Of a stretch of 64,000 bases of DNA, positions 55,599 through 64,000 are shown in pieces. The notes beneath the pieces were generated by a model. It saw nothing but the letters and a program-made list of their open reading frames with translations, searched no databases and was not told the DNA's origin. Within the stretch, counting starts at the first letter, position 1, and every line of letters starts with the position of its first letter. The position numbers and the translations under genes were made by a program. Source of the stretch: Flavobacteriaceae bacterium. GTDB lineage: Bacteria; Bacteroidota; Bacteroidia; Flavobacteriales; Flavobacteriaceae. The stretch is taken from positions 186,001 through 250,000 of the forward strand of contig JAGYKX010000007.1 of NCBI GenBank assembly GCA_018401115.1, written 5' to 3'.

Positions 55599-55692
55599 TT
55601 AGTATAATTTTTCTTCATAAGATTAAAATTACAACAAGGAATTTATTTAAGCGGTTTTAATTGGCTGTTTTTAATTCACTAATTATGAGAAC

Positions 55693-56469
55693 TTAGTTTT
55701 GAATGTCAGATAGATATCTAATCTCAAGCTCATACTTACTGCGCACCTTGCTTAAAATACCTTTTATAGATACCCATTTATCTGGCAGCGGGCTGTTCCA
55801 AAAATCTGCGTACCCACTGTTATTTATGTTTATTTTCTGTCCATTAGGACCATAAAAAACCCGAATTGTTTCTTCTTTCTCATTCGCAAAATAAAGTCCT
55901 AAACTCTCTGGTCCAACAATCAAACTATCTATTTTAATTAGGGTCTGTAGGTCATTATCAGACAAATTTAATAGGTTTCTTTTTTTTGGTCCAATAGACT
56001 TAAATGCACCTGAAATAGGAACTAACTGCTCTTGTGTAAACAATATAGGTAAGCGTCCAATAGCTAAATTGCCAAAAGAGCTAAAAACATGCCCTACACT
56101 CAAACCCAATGTCTTTTGATCTACATACAGATCCTTTAAATACAACCGCACTTTTTGGCCCTCTGGATACCATAAGGATGTCTCAAAAAGATCCGTAGCC
56201 ACTAACAAACCTAAGGCTGTATCACTGTCATTTTCTTGTAGTACTATCTTACCAAAAAAATGCCCAGATGTGTCTGAAGATACAACATAAGCCTCCACAT
56301 AAACAGACGTTCTAAACCTATAAACACCTATTTTCGTACTGTCTTTAAGGGCAGCAAAGGACAACTGGGTACCTTCTAGCGCCTCAATAGCTGGAAATTC
56401 TTTATCACAACCCAAGAATAAGGTCGTGGCTAAAATAAAAAGCAGTGATTTATTGTTAATTTTTATCAT
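55693..56469 (-). CDS. DUF5689 domain lipoprotein
   Basis: 258 residues from ATG at 56469 (MIKINNKSLLFILATTLFLGC, lipobox FLGC). RFRTSVYVEAYVVSSDTSGHFF and VRLYLKDLYVDQKTLGLSVG are typical of DUF5689 domains, followed by an OB-fold-like end (PDKWVSIKGILSKVRSKYEL). OB folds of this sort often bind nucleic acids. It follows a TonB receptor gene and lies beside a secreted endonuclease/phosphatase, suggesting a shared uptake function (inference). Confidence 0.8.
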   Translation of the reverse strand: MIKINNKSLLFILATTLFLGCDKEFPAIEALEGTQLSFAALKDSTKIGVYRFRTSVYVEAYVVSSDTSGHFFGKIVLQENDSDTALGLLVATDLFETSLWYPEGQKVRLYLKDLYVDQKTLGLSVGHVFSSFGNLAIGRLPILFTQEQLVPISGAFKSIGPKKRNLLNLSDNDLQTLIKIDSLIVGPESLGLYFANEKEETIRVFYGPNGQKININNSGYADFWNSPLPDKWVSIKGILSKVRSKYELEIRYLSDIQN

Positions 56470-56502
56470 AAGCAGGTTTTGATGTTCCACTTTTCTGCCA
56501 AA

Positions 56503-59319
56503 CTAATCTAAAGTTCTATCTGGTGTATTTTTTTTAGTTCTTGGCGGAAAAGAGAGGTTTATGTTTAGAAAAAATGTACGTCCTGATCCATGCCAAAATT
56601 TGGTATCAAAGGAGGGTTGGCCACTGCGTTGGTCTTCAGTAAATGATTCAATACTCGCCTTCCTGCTCTGTTCATAGCCCCCAGACAAATACTGCTGGTT
56701 TAATAGGTTATTGACAGAGAGAAACAGACTGGTGTATTTCCCTTCTACAAGCCAAGATTTTCCTGCCACCAAATTCATCAAATGAAATGAGGGCAATGAC
56801 TGTTGGATGGGTGCAATAAGCTTTGTAGTTGGAGACAATGGTGCTCCCGAAACCTGATCAGCCAATAAAAAAGAAGTGGTGCTTCTTAAATAAGAAGGAC
56901 CAACATAGGATAACCCCAAGCTATTTAAGCTAACTGAAAACCACCAATAAGAGGGGTCTCTATAGGAAATTCCTAATGAAAAGGCCCTTGCGGGTCCTAA
57001 AGGCAGTGATGTTCCTGCCAAACGAGCTGCACCAAAATCCTGAACACCTTGCAGGTTATTCGGTTGCAATGATTCTAAACCAGGGTCAAAAAACAGTTTT
57101 ATATTGGGGTTATTTGTAATTGTGTACTTTCCCAAAGCACCTGAAAAATTAATTTGAACCGCAGAAGAAAGCTGGTGCTGGAAACCAAATTCAAATCCAA
57201 TGTGTTTGGTGTTTTGTCCAGAGATCCATTCTTGAACGAAATCTGAACCAAGAGCGGTTTCGGTAAAAAAATACCTCAGGGAATTTTGGTCTTTAAAATG
57301 GCCATAGAACAAATTAAAACGCCCCAATAGCTTGGGCAATCGCAGGTGATAATTCGCTTCCGTCCAAAGCATTTGTTCTGATTTTAAATCTGGTGAAATT
57401 AATTGTCTATCTCTAGGGTTTATATACCATTTAGCGCCCTCAACAGGTTCGCTACCTCGTAAAAAAGTCATTTGTATCTGGTGTCTTCCATTAAACTTAT
57501 AGGTGGTTCCAAGCTTTACTTTTAATGTATTAAACTCAAGGCGCTCTCCCTTGCCTAGAGATTGATCCAGATAGCGTTCATTTTGCATTTTCCCCCATCG
57601 GTATCCGGAGCGTTGTTGGGCACTGAGGGACGCGAATGCGTCCCAGTGGCGGAAATTTCCCCGCCACTGTATATAGGCCCTTTTTCCCTGCATTTGCAGC
57701 GCGTAATGATACCCAAAAATACCGCCCTCATTCTTGTATTCTGAACCGCCAATATCATTAAGTGTCTGGGAAAAAGGGTCTTTATCTAAGTGCCGCTTGC
57801 CTCCCAATAAATCCTTAATTTGCGCATATTGTGCCATGGGATTTAACCGCCATTCTAGTCCCAGGTCCAGTTCTTGAAAATCATTTAACACCCAGAAACC
57901 TCTAAACACAGCGGTCCATTGATTTTGAATCAGTACATCTTCAGATTCTAAATAAGCCACGCGGTCTTGATTCAATAAATTTGTGTTGGCTTTGTATAAT
58001 TGGTCCCATTGAATCTGAGGACTTCTATTTAATGCCTCTTCAGCAGTAATGGCAGAAAAATAATTGGCCCCTATAGGGCTATTCAAATAATAGGAGGGAA
58101 GTTTTTTGTAATAAGTAGGGTCTGGATTGGGTGCATTAAAATAAGACAACCTACTCCTAACGTCTTTACCTGCAATGTGCCCCAAGGCTAAATTTAGACG
58201 AAAGTGTTCTAACCTAAGTTCATAGTTAAATAGCAGGGTTTTAGTCAAAAGTGTCTTGTTCCTGCTGTTTCTAAGAACCCCTTTGTCGTGTCCCCAATAG
58301 GGATTGTAATCACTGCCATGTAAAGTAGCAACTTCTTGGGTAAGGGCTGCAGAACGTCCCCTTTTGTTAAAGGTGTAAATTAGGGTGCTGTTAAAGCGGT
58401 GTTGTTCATTTGGAATATATTCTATGGAGGCCAAGCCGCTAAATGCCTTATAAGGAGTTCCTTGTTGGTAGCCTCTTTTAGCTCCCCTAAATGAGCCGCC
58501 AACGGCCATTGAAATGCCATTATTTAAAGGCGACACATAGGTAACCATCTCTCTAAGCGCGTAGGATCTGTTGGAAAGTGAACTTGAAAAATGCCAACCT
58601 GGTCTCATACTACTGGGCAGAATAGAAAGGTGGGTACTGCCTAATAGACCCCCAAAGTCATTAGAAACACTCGAGAGTCCATGGGAATAAGTTTGTTGCC
58701 TAGTCAAAGTGTTTAAACCGCCCCAATCCGACCATTGTGGCCGGCCGTTAAACCATTTATTCACCTGTATTCCGTTTATAAAAACTGCCCCGTATTTAGC
58801 GTCTAGAGACTTAATTTTAAAAAAAGCTTGCCCAAAATCAAAGGCAGCACTTCCTAGAAAAATATCTCTTGTAGCCTGAAGTAAAAAAGGTGCCGCAGCT
58901 TCTCCACCCAAACCATCTAAATCGGATTCAGACCATGTGAGGGCATCTGTTCCGTCTTCTAAAAGCGTATCTCCGCGAAAAGAACTTGGAGACAAAATAA
59001 CCTGAATAGGACCCTTGGAAGCATCTGTTAGCTTAAAGGAAATTAGTATTGTTTCATAGTAAGCAGCCCTTATTTCAAGAGTATAATTACCGTTGCTCGA
59101 TAATAACAAACGGTACATCCCTTCGCTATTGCTTCTAGCATCCAAAAAGCTACCTTGGAGGTTAAACGAGGCGGTAAGTATAGGATTTTGTTGCAGGTCT
59201 TTTACATAAATTACTTGTGTGACAAGTCCTTGGGAGCGGACTACAAGCCCCATAAACAAACTAGCAAAAACCAATAAACCCAAGCTTTTTTTCCATATCA
59301 TCTCAATTAAGTTAATCAC
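56503..59319 (-). CDS. TonB-dependent receptor with carboxypeptidase-like N-terminal domain
   Basis: 938 residues; the signal peptide is around MIWKKSLGLLVFASLFMGLV, and a start at that Met (59301) is equally possible. A CarboxypepD_reg-like domain (QVIYVKDLQQNPILTASFNL) precedes an atypical plug (DIFLGSAAFDFGQAFFKIKS, KYGAVFINGIQVNKWFNGRP) and a long barrel. The DUF5689 lipoprotein gene follows 13 bases after its stop annotation on the same strand. The divergent neighbour encodes a secreted endonuclease-like enzyme. Confidence 0.88.
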   Translation of the reverse strand: MINLIEMIWKKSLGLLVFASLFMGLVVRSQGLVTQVIYVKDLQQNPILTASFNLQGSFLDARSNSEGMYRLLLSSNGNYTLEIRAAYYETILISFKLTDASKGPIQVILSPSSFRGDTLLEDGTDALTWSESDLDGLGGEAAAPFLLQATRDIFLGSAAFDFGQAFFKIKSLDAKYGAVFINGIQVNKWFNGRPQWSDWGGLNTLTRQQTYSHGLSSVSNDFGGLLGSTHLSILPSSMRPGWHFSSSLSNRSYALREMVTYVSPLNNGISMAVGGSFRGAKRGYQQGTPYKAFSGLASIEYIPNEQHRFNSTLIYTFNKRGRSAALTQEVATLHGSDYNPYWGHDKGVLRNSRNKTLLTKTLLFNYELRLEHFRLNLALGHIAGKDVRSRLSYFNAPNPDPTYYKKLPSYYLNSPIGANYFSAITAEEALNRSPQIQWDQLYKANTNLLNQDRVAYLESEDVLIQNQWTAVFRGFWVLNDFQELDLGLEWRLNPMAQYAQIKDLLGGKRHLDKDPFSQTLNDIGGSEYKNEGGIFGYHYALQMQGKRAYIQWRGNFRHWDAFASLSAQQRSGYRWGKMQNERYLDQSLGKGERLEFNTLKVKLGTTYKFNGRHQIQMTFLRGSEPVEGAKWYINPRDRQLISPDLKSEQMLWTEANYHLRLPKLLGRFNLFYGHFKDQNSLRYFFTETALGSDFVQEWISGQNTKHIGFEFGFQHQLSSAVQINFSGALGKYTITNNPNIKLFFDPGLESLQPNNLQGVQDFGAARLAGTSLPLGPARAFSLGISYRDPSYWWFSVSLNSLGLSYVGPSYLRSTTSFLLADQVSGAPLSPTTKLIAPIQQSLPSFHLMNLVAGKSWLVEGKYTSLFLSVNNLLNQQYLSGGYEQSRKASIESFTEDQRSGQPSFDTKFWHGSGRTFFLNINLSFPPRTKKNTPDRTLD

Positions 59320-59370
59320 TTAGAGCTTAAGTAGCATTTGAAATCGAGGATCGTACACAAATAAAAGACC

Positions 59371-60585
59371 ATGCGTAAACAAAGTCATGAAAATCTCATC
59401 TTAAAAAAGAAAAAGGCGCCGAATAGAATAGCTACTTTACAATATACTATTACAGTCTATTGCTTCAAAGCTTTACTGTTTATGGTCCTTTTAAACCCGT
59501 GGGCGCACCACTCTAAGGCACAAACAAAGAAGCTCCAAATAGAAAAATTACAACAAACAAATCCAGTAGCAGTCAAGACGCAGAAAAAATTTAAACTAAA
59601 AACCATTGCTTTTTATAACCTAGAAAACCTCTTTGACACCATAGACCAGCCCGACACTTTTGACCAGGATAGGACACCAAAAGGCAAGGACAGGTGGACA
59701 CAAAAAAAATTCAATCACAAAATAAGTCAACTGGCTTGGGTCATTAAACGCCTGGGGAATCCAATGGGTGCAACCCAAAAAGGGCCCGATATTTTAGGCG
59801 TTTGTGAGGTAGAAAATCAAAGTGTTTTAGAAATTCTACTAAGACACAAGCTTCTTAGAAAGGAAAACTATCAGATCATTCACAAAGACGCACCAGATAA
59901 AAGAGGTATAGATGTGGCATTGGTATACAAACCAAATTCATTCATTGTAGATTCATTCAACAGCCACAGCCTTTATTTGTACGATCGATTTCAAAGGAGA
60001 AAATTCACTAGAGACCAACTGGTGGTTATGGGCTATTTAGACGGAGAACCCCTTTGGATTATAGTAAATCATTGGCCCTCTAGAAGTGGCGGTACACAAA
60101 GGAGTAGTCCTTTTAGAATAAAAGCAGCACTGTTAAACTTGCGAATTATTGACTCCATTAGAGGCATCAGCCCGATGGCTAAAATTATAAGTATGGGCGA
60201 TTTTAACGACGGCCCTACAGACCCAAGCTTTAAAAAAGTACTGCAAACCGTTCCGCTTTCAAAAGGAAATAAAACAACTGCGGACATCAGTTACCATAAA
60301 CTAATTAACCCTATGGAACCGCTTTTTAAAAAAGGGATTGGGTCATTAGCTTATAGAGACCAGTGGAGCCTATTTGACCAGTTTTATCTCTCTGATAATT
60401 GGCTCAATGAGACAGAAAACAGTTATGTTTTTAAAAAAGTAATGGTATTTAACCACCCTAAACTCATCACAAAAACAGGTCGCTATAAAGGCTATCCATT
60501 TAGAAGTTATAGCGCTGGGCAGTACCAGGGAGGATTTAGTGACCACTTTCCGGTTCAGCTATTTATAGCAAAGGAAATTCAATAA
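59371..60585 (+). CDS. Secreted endonuclease/exonuclease/phosphatase family protein
   Basis: 404 residues with an N-terminal hydrophobic export segment (~30-50). FYNLENLFDTIDQPDTFDQD, ILGVCEVENQSVLEIL (metal-binding Glu), WIIVNHWPSRSGG, SMGDFNDGPTDPSF (catalytic Asp-Asn) and GGFSDHFPV (Asp-His) form the full EEP active site. A substrate such as extracellular DNA or a phosphoester is likely. It is divergent from the TonB receptor/DUF5689 pair with only 51 bases between starts, so shared regulation is plausible. Confidence 0.88.
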   Translation: MRKQSHENLILKKKKAPNRIATLQYTITVYCFKALLFMVLLNPWAHHSKAQTKKLQIEKLQQTNPVAVKTQKKFKLKTIAFYNLENLFDTIDQPDTFDQDRTPKGKDRWTQKKFNHKISQLAWVIKRLGNPMGATQKGPDILGVCEVENQSVLEILLRHKLLRKENYQIIHKDAPDKRGIDVALVYKPNSFIVDSFNSHSLYLYDRFQRRKFTRDQLVVMGYLDGEPLWIIVNHWPSRSGGTQRSSPFRIKAALLNLRIIDSIRGISPMAKIISMGDFNDGPTDPSFKKVLQTVPLSKGNKTTADISYHKLINPMEPLFKKGIGSLAYRDQWSLFDQFYLSDNWLNETENSYVFKKVMVFNHPKLITKTGRYKGYPFRSYSAGQYQGGFSDHFPVQLFIAKEIQ

Positions 60586-60614
60586 ATTGGTTCATTAAAT
60601 TTCAGAGTCAACAG

Positions 60615-61055
60615 CTAAGAGAGCCACTGACCCCAAGGAATTCTACTTAAGATTAAAAGTAATCCAAGGCCGTAAAAAATAGCAATTTTTTTAAATTTGG
60701 CCGTTGCTCCCATCACTTTTTTATGCTTAGACCAACCTATAGTGATCAGTACAATTGCTATGATATTAATAAAAGGATGCTCTACAGCGAGTAATCTTGA
60801 TGCACTGTTCAAGCCCCCCATTCCAAGTTCTTGAATGGCATTAAAGCCACTGGCCGACGTAAAATAGACTGCCAATCCAAGCAGCAACTGTATGTGAGAC
60901 AATATAAGCGCAAACAAACTCACCCTAAAATCTTTTTCTAAGGAAAAAGTGTTTTTTTTGGTCATCCAGCCTTTTAAAGCATTACTAACGGCTAAGATTA
61001 AAATAATTAATACGGCATAAGCCAAGTAAGAATGAAGAGATATAAGCATTTCCAT
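60615..61055 (-). CDS. Small four-helix membrane protein (cytochrome b-like label)
   Basis: 146 residues with four hydrophobic helices (LAYAVLIILILAVSNALKGW, FALILSHIQLLLGLAVYF, FINIIAIVLITIGWS, IFYGLGLLLILSRIPW). His residues in the first (LHSYLAYA), second (LSHIQLL) and third (EHPFINI) helices could bind haem, and related flavobacterial proteins are called cytochrome B. Haem binding is not established. Confidence 0.65.
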   Translation of the reverse strand: MEMLISLHSYLAYAVLIILILAVSNALKGWMTKKNTFSLEKDFRVSLFALILSHIQLLLGLAVYFTSASGFNAIQELGMGGLNSASRLLAVEHPFINIIAIVLITIGWSKHKKVMGATAKFKKIAIFYGLGLLLILSRIPWGQWLS

Positions 61056-61110
61056 AAGAGTAGTATTAGATGGGTTTGTTTCAGTCTTTAAATATACGAA
61101 TTCAACGCAT

Positions 61111-61138
61111 AAAAAAACCCCGCCAAGGCGGGGTTTTA
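61111..61138 (-). terminator. Intrinsic terminator after the last TonB receptor gene
   Basis: Arms aaaaccccgcc / ggcggggtttt give a very strong stem, with a T run on the minus strand. It lies 20 bases downstream of the receptor stop at 61159. Confidence 0.9.
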
Positions 61139-61158
61139 ATGTATTTAAGTAAGAAATA

Positions 61159-63873
61159 CTAGAATCTGTACTTCAATGTAGCATTCCAAGTAGTTCCAAA
61201 TCCAAACCAAACAGAGTTGTTCACATCTACACCATTCCAAGTCTGAGAACCTGAAGTAGCTTGAATATTAGTCTCTGATTCAGCTATATAAACTGTATTA
61301 AATAGGTTGTTTACGTTAGTTCTTAAGCTCAAACCACCTCCAATTTGGTAGGTTAAACCTAGATCCACAATTCCGTAAGAAGGAAGTTGTACAGGCCCTG
61401 CATTGTTGTCCGTTTTAAAAACGTCGTCAACAATATTGTAGTCTGCATAAAGCTCATCTACAAATCTGTAAGAAACGTCAAAATTGGCTTTTCCAATTCT
61501 GTAATCTGCAGAAACGTTAGCAGTAAATTGAGCTGCATCTCCAACCTTAGCGTCTTTTAGGTAAAGGGTACCTGTTCCAATTGATTGTTGGTTAGCGTTA
61601 AATAATTCTGACGTAAAATCTTTAGTATATCTCCAGTCTCCCACAGATAACATACCTCTAAATCTAAGGTTAGAAGTCGCTTGGTAAGTACCTTCGAATT
61701 CAATTCCATTGTGCTGAACATCAATATTCTTGAACTGAGCAAAACCGTCATCTCCAGCTAAATTTGGCAATGTAGCAGATTCAAAACGATTTCCCCATGT
61801 AGTTGCATACGCATTTACATTGAAAGTAACTTTTTTACCAACAAATCCGTATCCAATTTCAAAAGAAGTGATCTCTTCGTTCTCTAAGTCTTCGTTGATG
61901 GTGTTTGCAAAATTAGGGAATACGGCGTCAAATAATGGCTGACGAGATATTCTTCCCACATTAAAGAAAAGGTTTGAGCTTTTTGTAACATTGTAGTTTA
62001 CACCACCCTTTACATATCCTCCTGTTTGGTTTTGAACGTCAGAAATAGGCTGTGCTGGTTGATCAAAGAAATCTTCTCTTTGGAAAGATTGATTTGATAA
62101 TCCAACTTGTAAGACAGCAGTTAACTTATTGTCGTCATTGTATTCTACCAAACCGTTAACACCTTGCCATCCAACTATACCATTGTTGTAATAGTCAATT
62201 TTAGGACCTCTAATTCCAGTGTTTTTAAAAGGAGTCGCTTCAATTAAAGTGTTTATTACCTGTCCATTAGAGTTTTTGTTACCTGTTGAGTAATAGCCGT
62301 CTAATCCTAATAGGTTATTTAAAACCCTGTAGTGATATCCTTTGTATTGTCTAAGGTCTACGCCAATTGACGTTCTGAACTTACCAAATTGTCCTTCTAA
62401 ATTAGAGATGGCACCTACCCAATCATGAGAGTTCATAGAAGCCCTTCTCACCATAACAGATCTGTTTACACCGTCGTCTCTGAATCCGTTAGATCCTAAT
62501 AACTGCCCTTGAAAACCACTAATCGCTCCTGTATAGGGAGAGGTAGTTGATCTATTGTTGGCAACAACTGCGTCAAAATTCACAAAACCGTCTGCATCTC
62601 TTGTTCCTCTTCCACCTTCTAGGTAGTGCTCTGTTAAATCCTTTCTGAATGGATACATATCAGTAACCGCATTTCTAAAGTTTCCACCTCTTGGACCAGT
62701 TCCTCCACCTCTACCTGCAGAAGCATAAAGAGATGTGTTTAATTTAAGGTTGTCGCTAATCTGAAAATCCCAGTTTAAAGTAGCTAATGGCTTGTTGTAG
62801 AAGTTTCTTCTCATATTGAATTCTCTTCCATTTAAGAAACCTGCATCTGTACTCCATCTTCTATCTATACCATCTTTATGGTCTTTACCAAAGTTCTGAT
62901 AATCTCTAATAGACACCCATGAAGTTCTTTGGTGGTGCCATTGTGAAGCACCTAATACTGTTAAGTTTACAGAATGCTTAGAACCTTCCGGCTCATAACC
63001 TACCGCTGCAAAATAAGTAGTACCCTCACCTTGTGTTCCGTAAATGTACCCATCTCCCTGCCATTTAGACAATAAGAATGAATAAGCCCATCCTTTATCA
63101 TTTTTACCACTGTTATAAGTTACCGCTGTTTTAGAGTAACCATCATTTCCAAATAACTGAGATACTGAACCTCCTTGTTCTTTTTCTGCGGCTTTAGTAA
63201 ATATAGAAACCGTTCCTCCTACAGAAGGCACAGCCAATCTAGAAGCCCCAAGACCTCTTTGAATTTGAATACCAGAAGCAACATCTGTTAAACCTTGCCA
63301 GTTAGACCAGTATACCCATCCGTTTTCCATGTCATTAACAGGTTGACCGTTAATTAAGAAAGATGTGTTGCTTTGATTAAATCCTCTTAATGAAATTCTT
63401 GAGTCTCCGTATCCACCACCTTGCTTGGTTGCGTACACTCCTGGAGTTGAATTCATTATTTCTGGAAATTCCATGTTACCTACTTTCAATGCAATTTCAC
63501 TTGCAGTAATTGTAGACACAGCAACAGGTGTTTCTCTTACCCTAGCTACGTCAATCACACCAGAAGACAATACAATCTCTTCTAATTGAGTGGTAGATGG
63601 CGCTAACTCAACAGCCATTCCGTTTTTTGCAGCAACTTCTAAAGTTTGAAACCCTAAATAAGAAATAACCAATAAATCTCCAGAATTTGCTGAAATGGTA
63701 AAGTTACCGTCAAAATCTGCCGTTACCCCATTAGTAGTTCCCTTAACAAGTACACTTGCACCTGGTAATGGGTCTCCTGTAGAGCCATCTGTTACAGAAC
63801 CACTAATAGTCCCTTGAGCGAAAGCAATTGTAGATACCAATAGGGCTACAATCATTACAAACATTTTTTTCAT
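61159..63873 (-). CDS. TonB-dependent receptor with carboxypeptidase-like N-terminal domain
   Basis: 904 residues. Signal peptide MKKMFVMIVALLVSTIAFAQ, then a CarboxypepD_reg-like domain (TISGSVTDGSTGDPLPGASV, residues ~22-95). Plug: FPEIMNSTPGVYATKQGGGY, SLRGFNQSNTSFLINGQPVN, IQIQRGLGASRLAVPSVGG. Barrel ends NATLKYRF with the terminal aromatic. It is monocistronic with a strong terminator. The 127 bases upstream to the window end hold the leader; no ligand-related gene is in view. Confidence 0.93.
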   Translation of the reverse strand: MKKMFVMIVALLVSTIAFAQGTISGSVTDGSTGDPLPGASVLVKGTTNGVTADFDGNFTISANSGDLLVISYLGFQTLEVAAKNGMAVELAPSTTQLEEIVLSSGVIDVARVRETPVAVSTITASEIALKVGNMEFPEIMNSTPGVYATKQGGGYGDSRISLRGFNQSNTSFLINGQPVNDMENGWVYWSNWQGLTDVASGIQIQRGLGASRLAVPSVGGTVSIFTKAAEKEQGGSVSQLFGNDGYSKTAVTYNSGKNDKGWAYSFLLSKWQGDGYIYGTQGEGTTYFAAVGYEPEGSKHSVNLTVLGASQWHHQRTSWVSIRDYQNFGKDHKDGIDRRWSTDAGFLNGREFNMRRNFYNKPLATLNWDFQISDNLKLNTSLYASAGRGGGTGPRGGNFRNAVTDMYPFRKDLTEHYLEGGRGTRDADGFVNFDAVVANNRSTTSPYTGAISGFQGQLLGSNGFRDDGVNRSVMVRRASMNSHDWVGAISNLEGQFGKFRTSIGVDLRQYKGYHYRVLNNLLGLDGYYSTGNKNSNGQVINTLIEATPFKNTGIRGPKIDYYNNGIVGWQGVNGLVEYNDDNKLTAVLQVGLSNQSFQREDFFDQPAQPISDVQNQTGGYVKGGVNYNVTKSSNLFFNVGRISRQPLFDAVFPNFANTINEDLENEEITSFEIGYGFVGKKVTFNVNAYATTWGNRFESATLPNLAGDDGFAQFKNIDVQHNGIEFEGTYQATSNLRFRGMLSVGDWRYTKDFTSELFNANQQSIGTGTLYLKDAKVGDAAQFTANVSADYRIGKANFDVSYRFVDELYADYNIVDDVFKTDNNAGPVQLPSYGIVDLGLTYQIGGGLSLRTNVNNLFNTVYIAESETNIQATSGSQTWNGVDVNNSVWFGFGTTWNATLKYRF

Positions 63874-64000
63874 TGTTGTTTAATTTTAGTTTTAGTTTAA
63901 AAACAGTGCAAAAATGCGGATAATTAAAGGTTCCAACATTAATACAATGTTAAAATTTTATCAAAATTAACTTTCTTTTGGGAAGACTCCCCCTTTACAA

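Overview
The window is chromosomal DNA of a member of the Flavobacteriia (Bacteroidota). The evidence is the gliding-motility pair gldD-gldE beside ssb and mutY, four TonB-dependent receptors, DUF4270 and DUF5689 lipoproteins, atpD-atpC standing apart from other ATP synthase genes, promoters with TAnnTTTG -7 boxes, and AT-rich coding. I cannot name the species.

Layout. 1-19.5 kb is housekeeping chromosome: M16 peptidases, a lipoprotein, gldD/gldE/ssb/mutY, an HU protein, a 29-residue basic protein, RNase G, RecX, a membrane glycosyltransferase-like protein, a BtuB-like receptor, atpD/atpC, and a TonB receptor with a GDSL-type lipoprotein. 19,513-40,536 is a 21-kb mobile element integrated in the last codons of glmS. 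40.5-64 kb is chromosome again: glmS, a DUF4270 lipoprotein, a starch-synthase-like protein, panC, panD, a UPF0104 membrane protein, radA, an aldo/keto reductase, xth, glycyl-tRNA synthetase, comF, a Big_5 lipoprotein, an omega-amidase-like protein, a TonB receptor/DUF5689/endonuclease cluster, a small membrane protein and a further TonB receptor.

The element is the main discovery. A large serine recombinase (38,888-40,597) has its attachment site inside its own 3' coding region. Three site copies can be read: an intact attP (38,628-38,629), one hybrid end at glmS (40,535-40,536) and the other hybrid end (19,513-19,514), all sharing a GT core. The intact attP lies in a 1,588-bp repeat (37,300-38,887). 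The second copy of that repeat, in inverted orientation, has been split by integration into a 258-bp arm (40,277-40,534) and a 1,330-bp arm (19,513-20,842). The excised circle should therefore carry two 1.6-kb inverted repeats, each with an attP. They separate a recombinase-core segment of about 1.4 kb from about 16.5 kb of cargo, a layout like a two-micron circle. Integration replaces the host glmS end with element DNA that still encodes Thr-Val-Glu-stop, so GlmS is unchanged. In the circle the recombinase frame would run on through attP into a downstream HTH-like module, so its C-terminus should differ between the free and integrated states. The longer repeat arm also carries a small resolvase/invertase and a 41-bp dyad just upstream of it.

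The cargo is a defence-like island. An XRE regulator leads an overlapping minus-strand operon: a DrmD-like SNF2 helicase, a very large Eco57I/DrmMI-like adenine methylase, and a 1,992-residue helicase with a DUF1998 zinc module. This resembles class 1 DISARM, or the helicase-methylase-ATPase (Hma) type of candidate system, with the DrmA and DrmB roles in one polypeptide and no DrmC. Divergent from it is a ParB-like/DNA methyltransferase fusion. The rest is a ribbon-helix-helix protein with a small partner and a membrane protein with a broken zincin-like motif.
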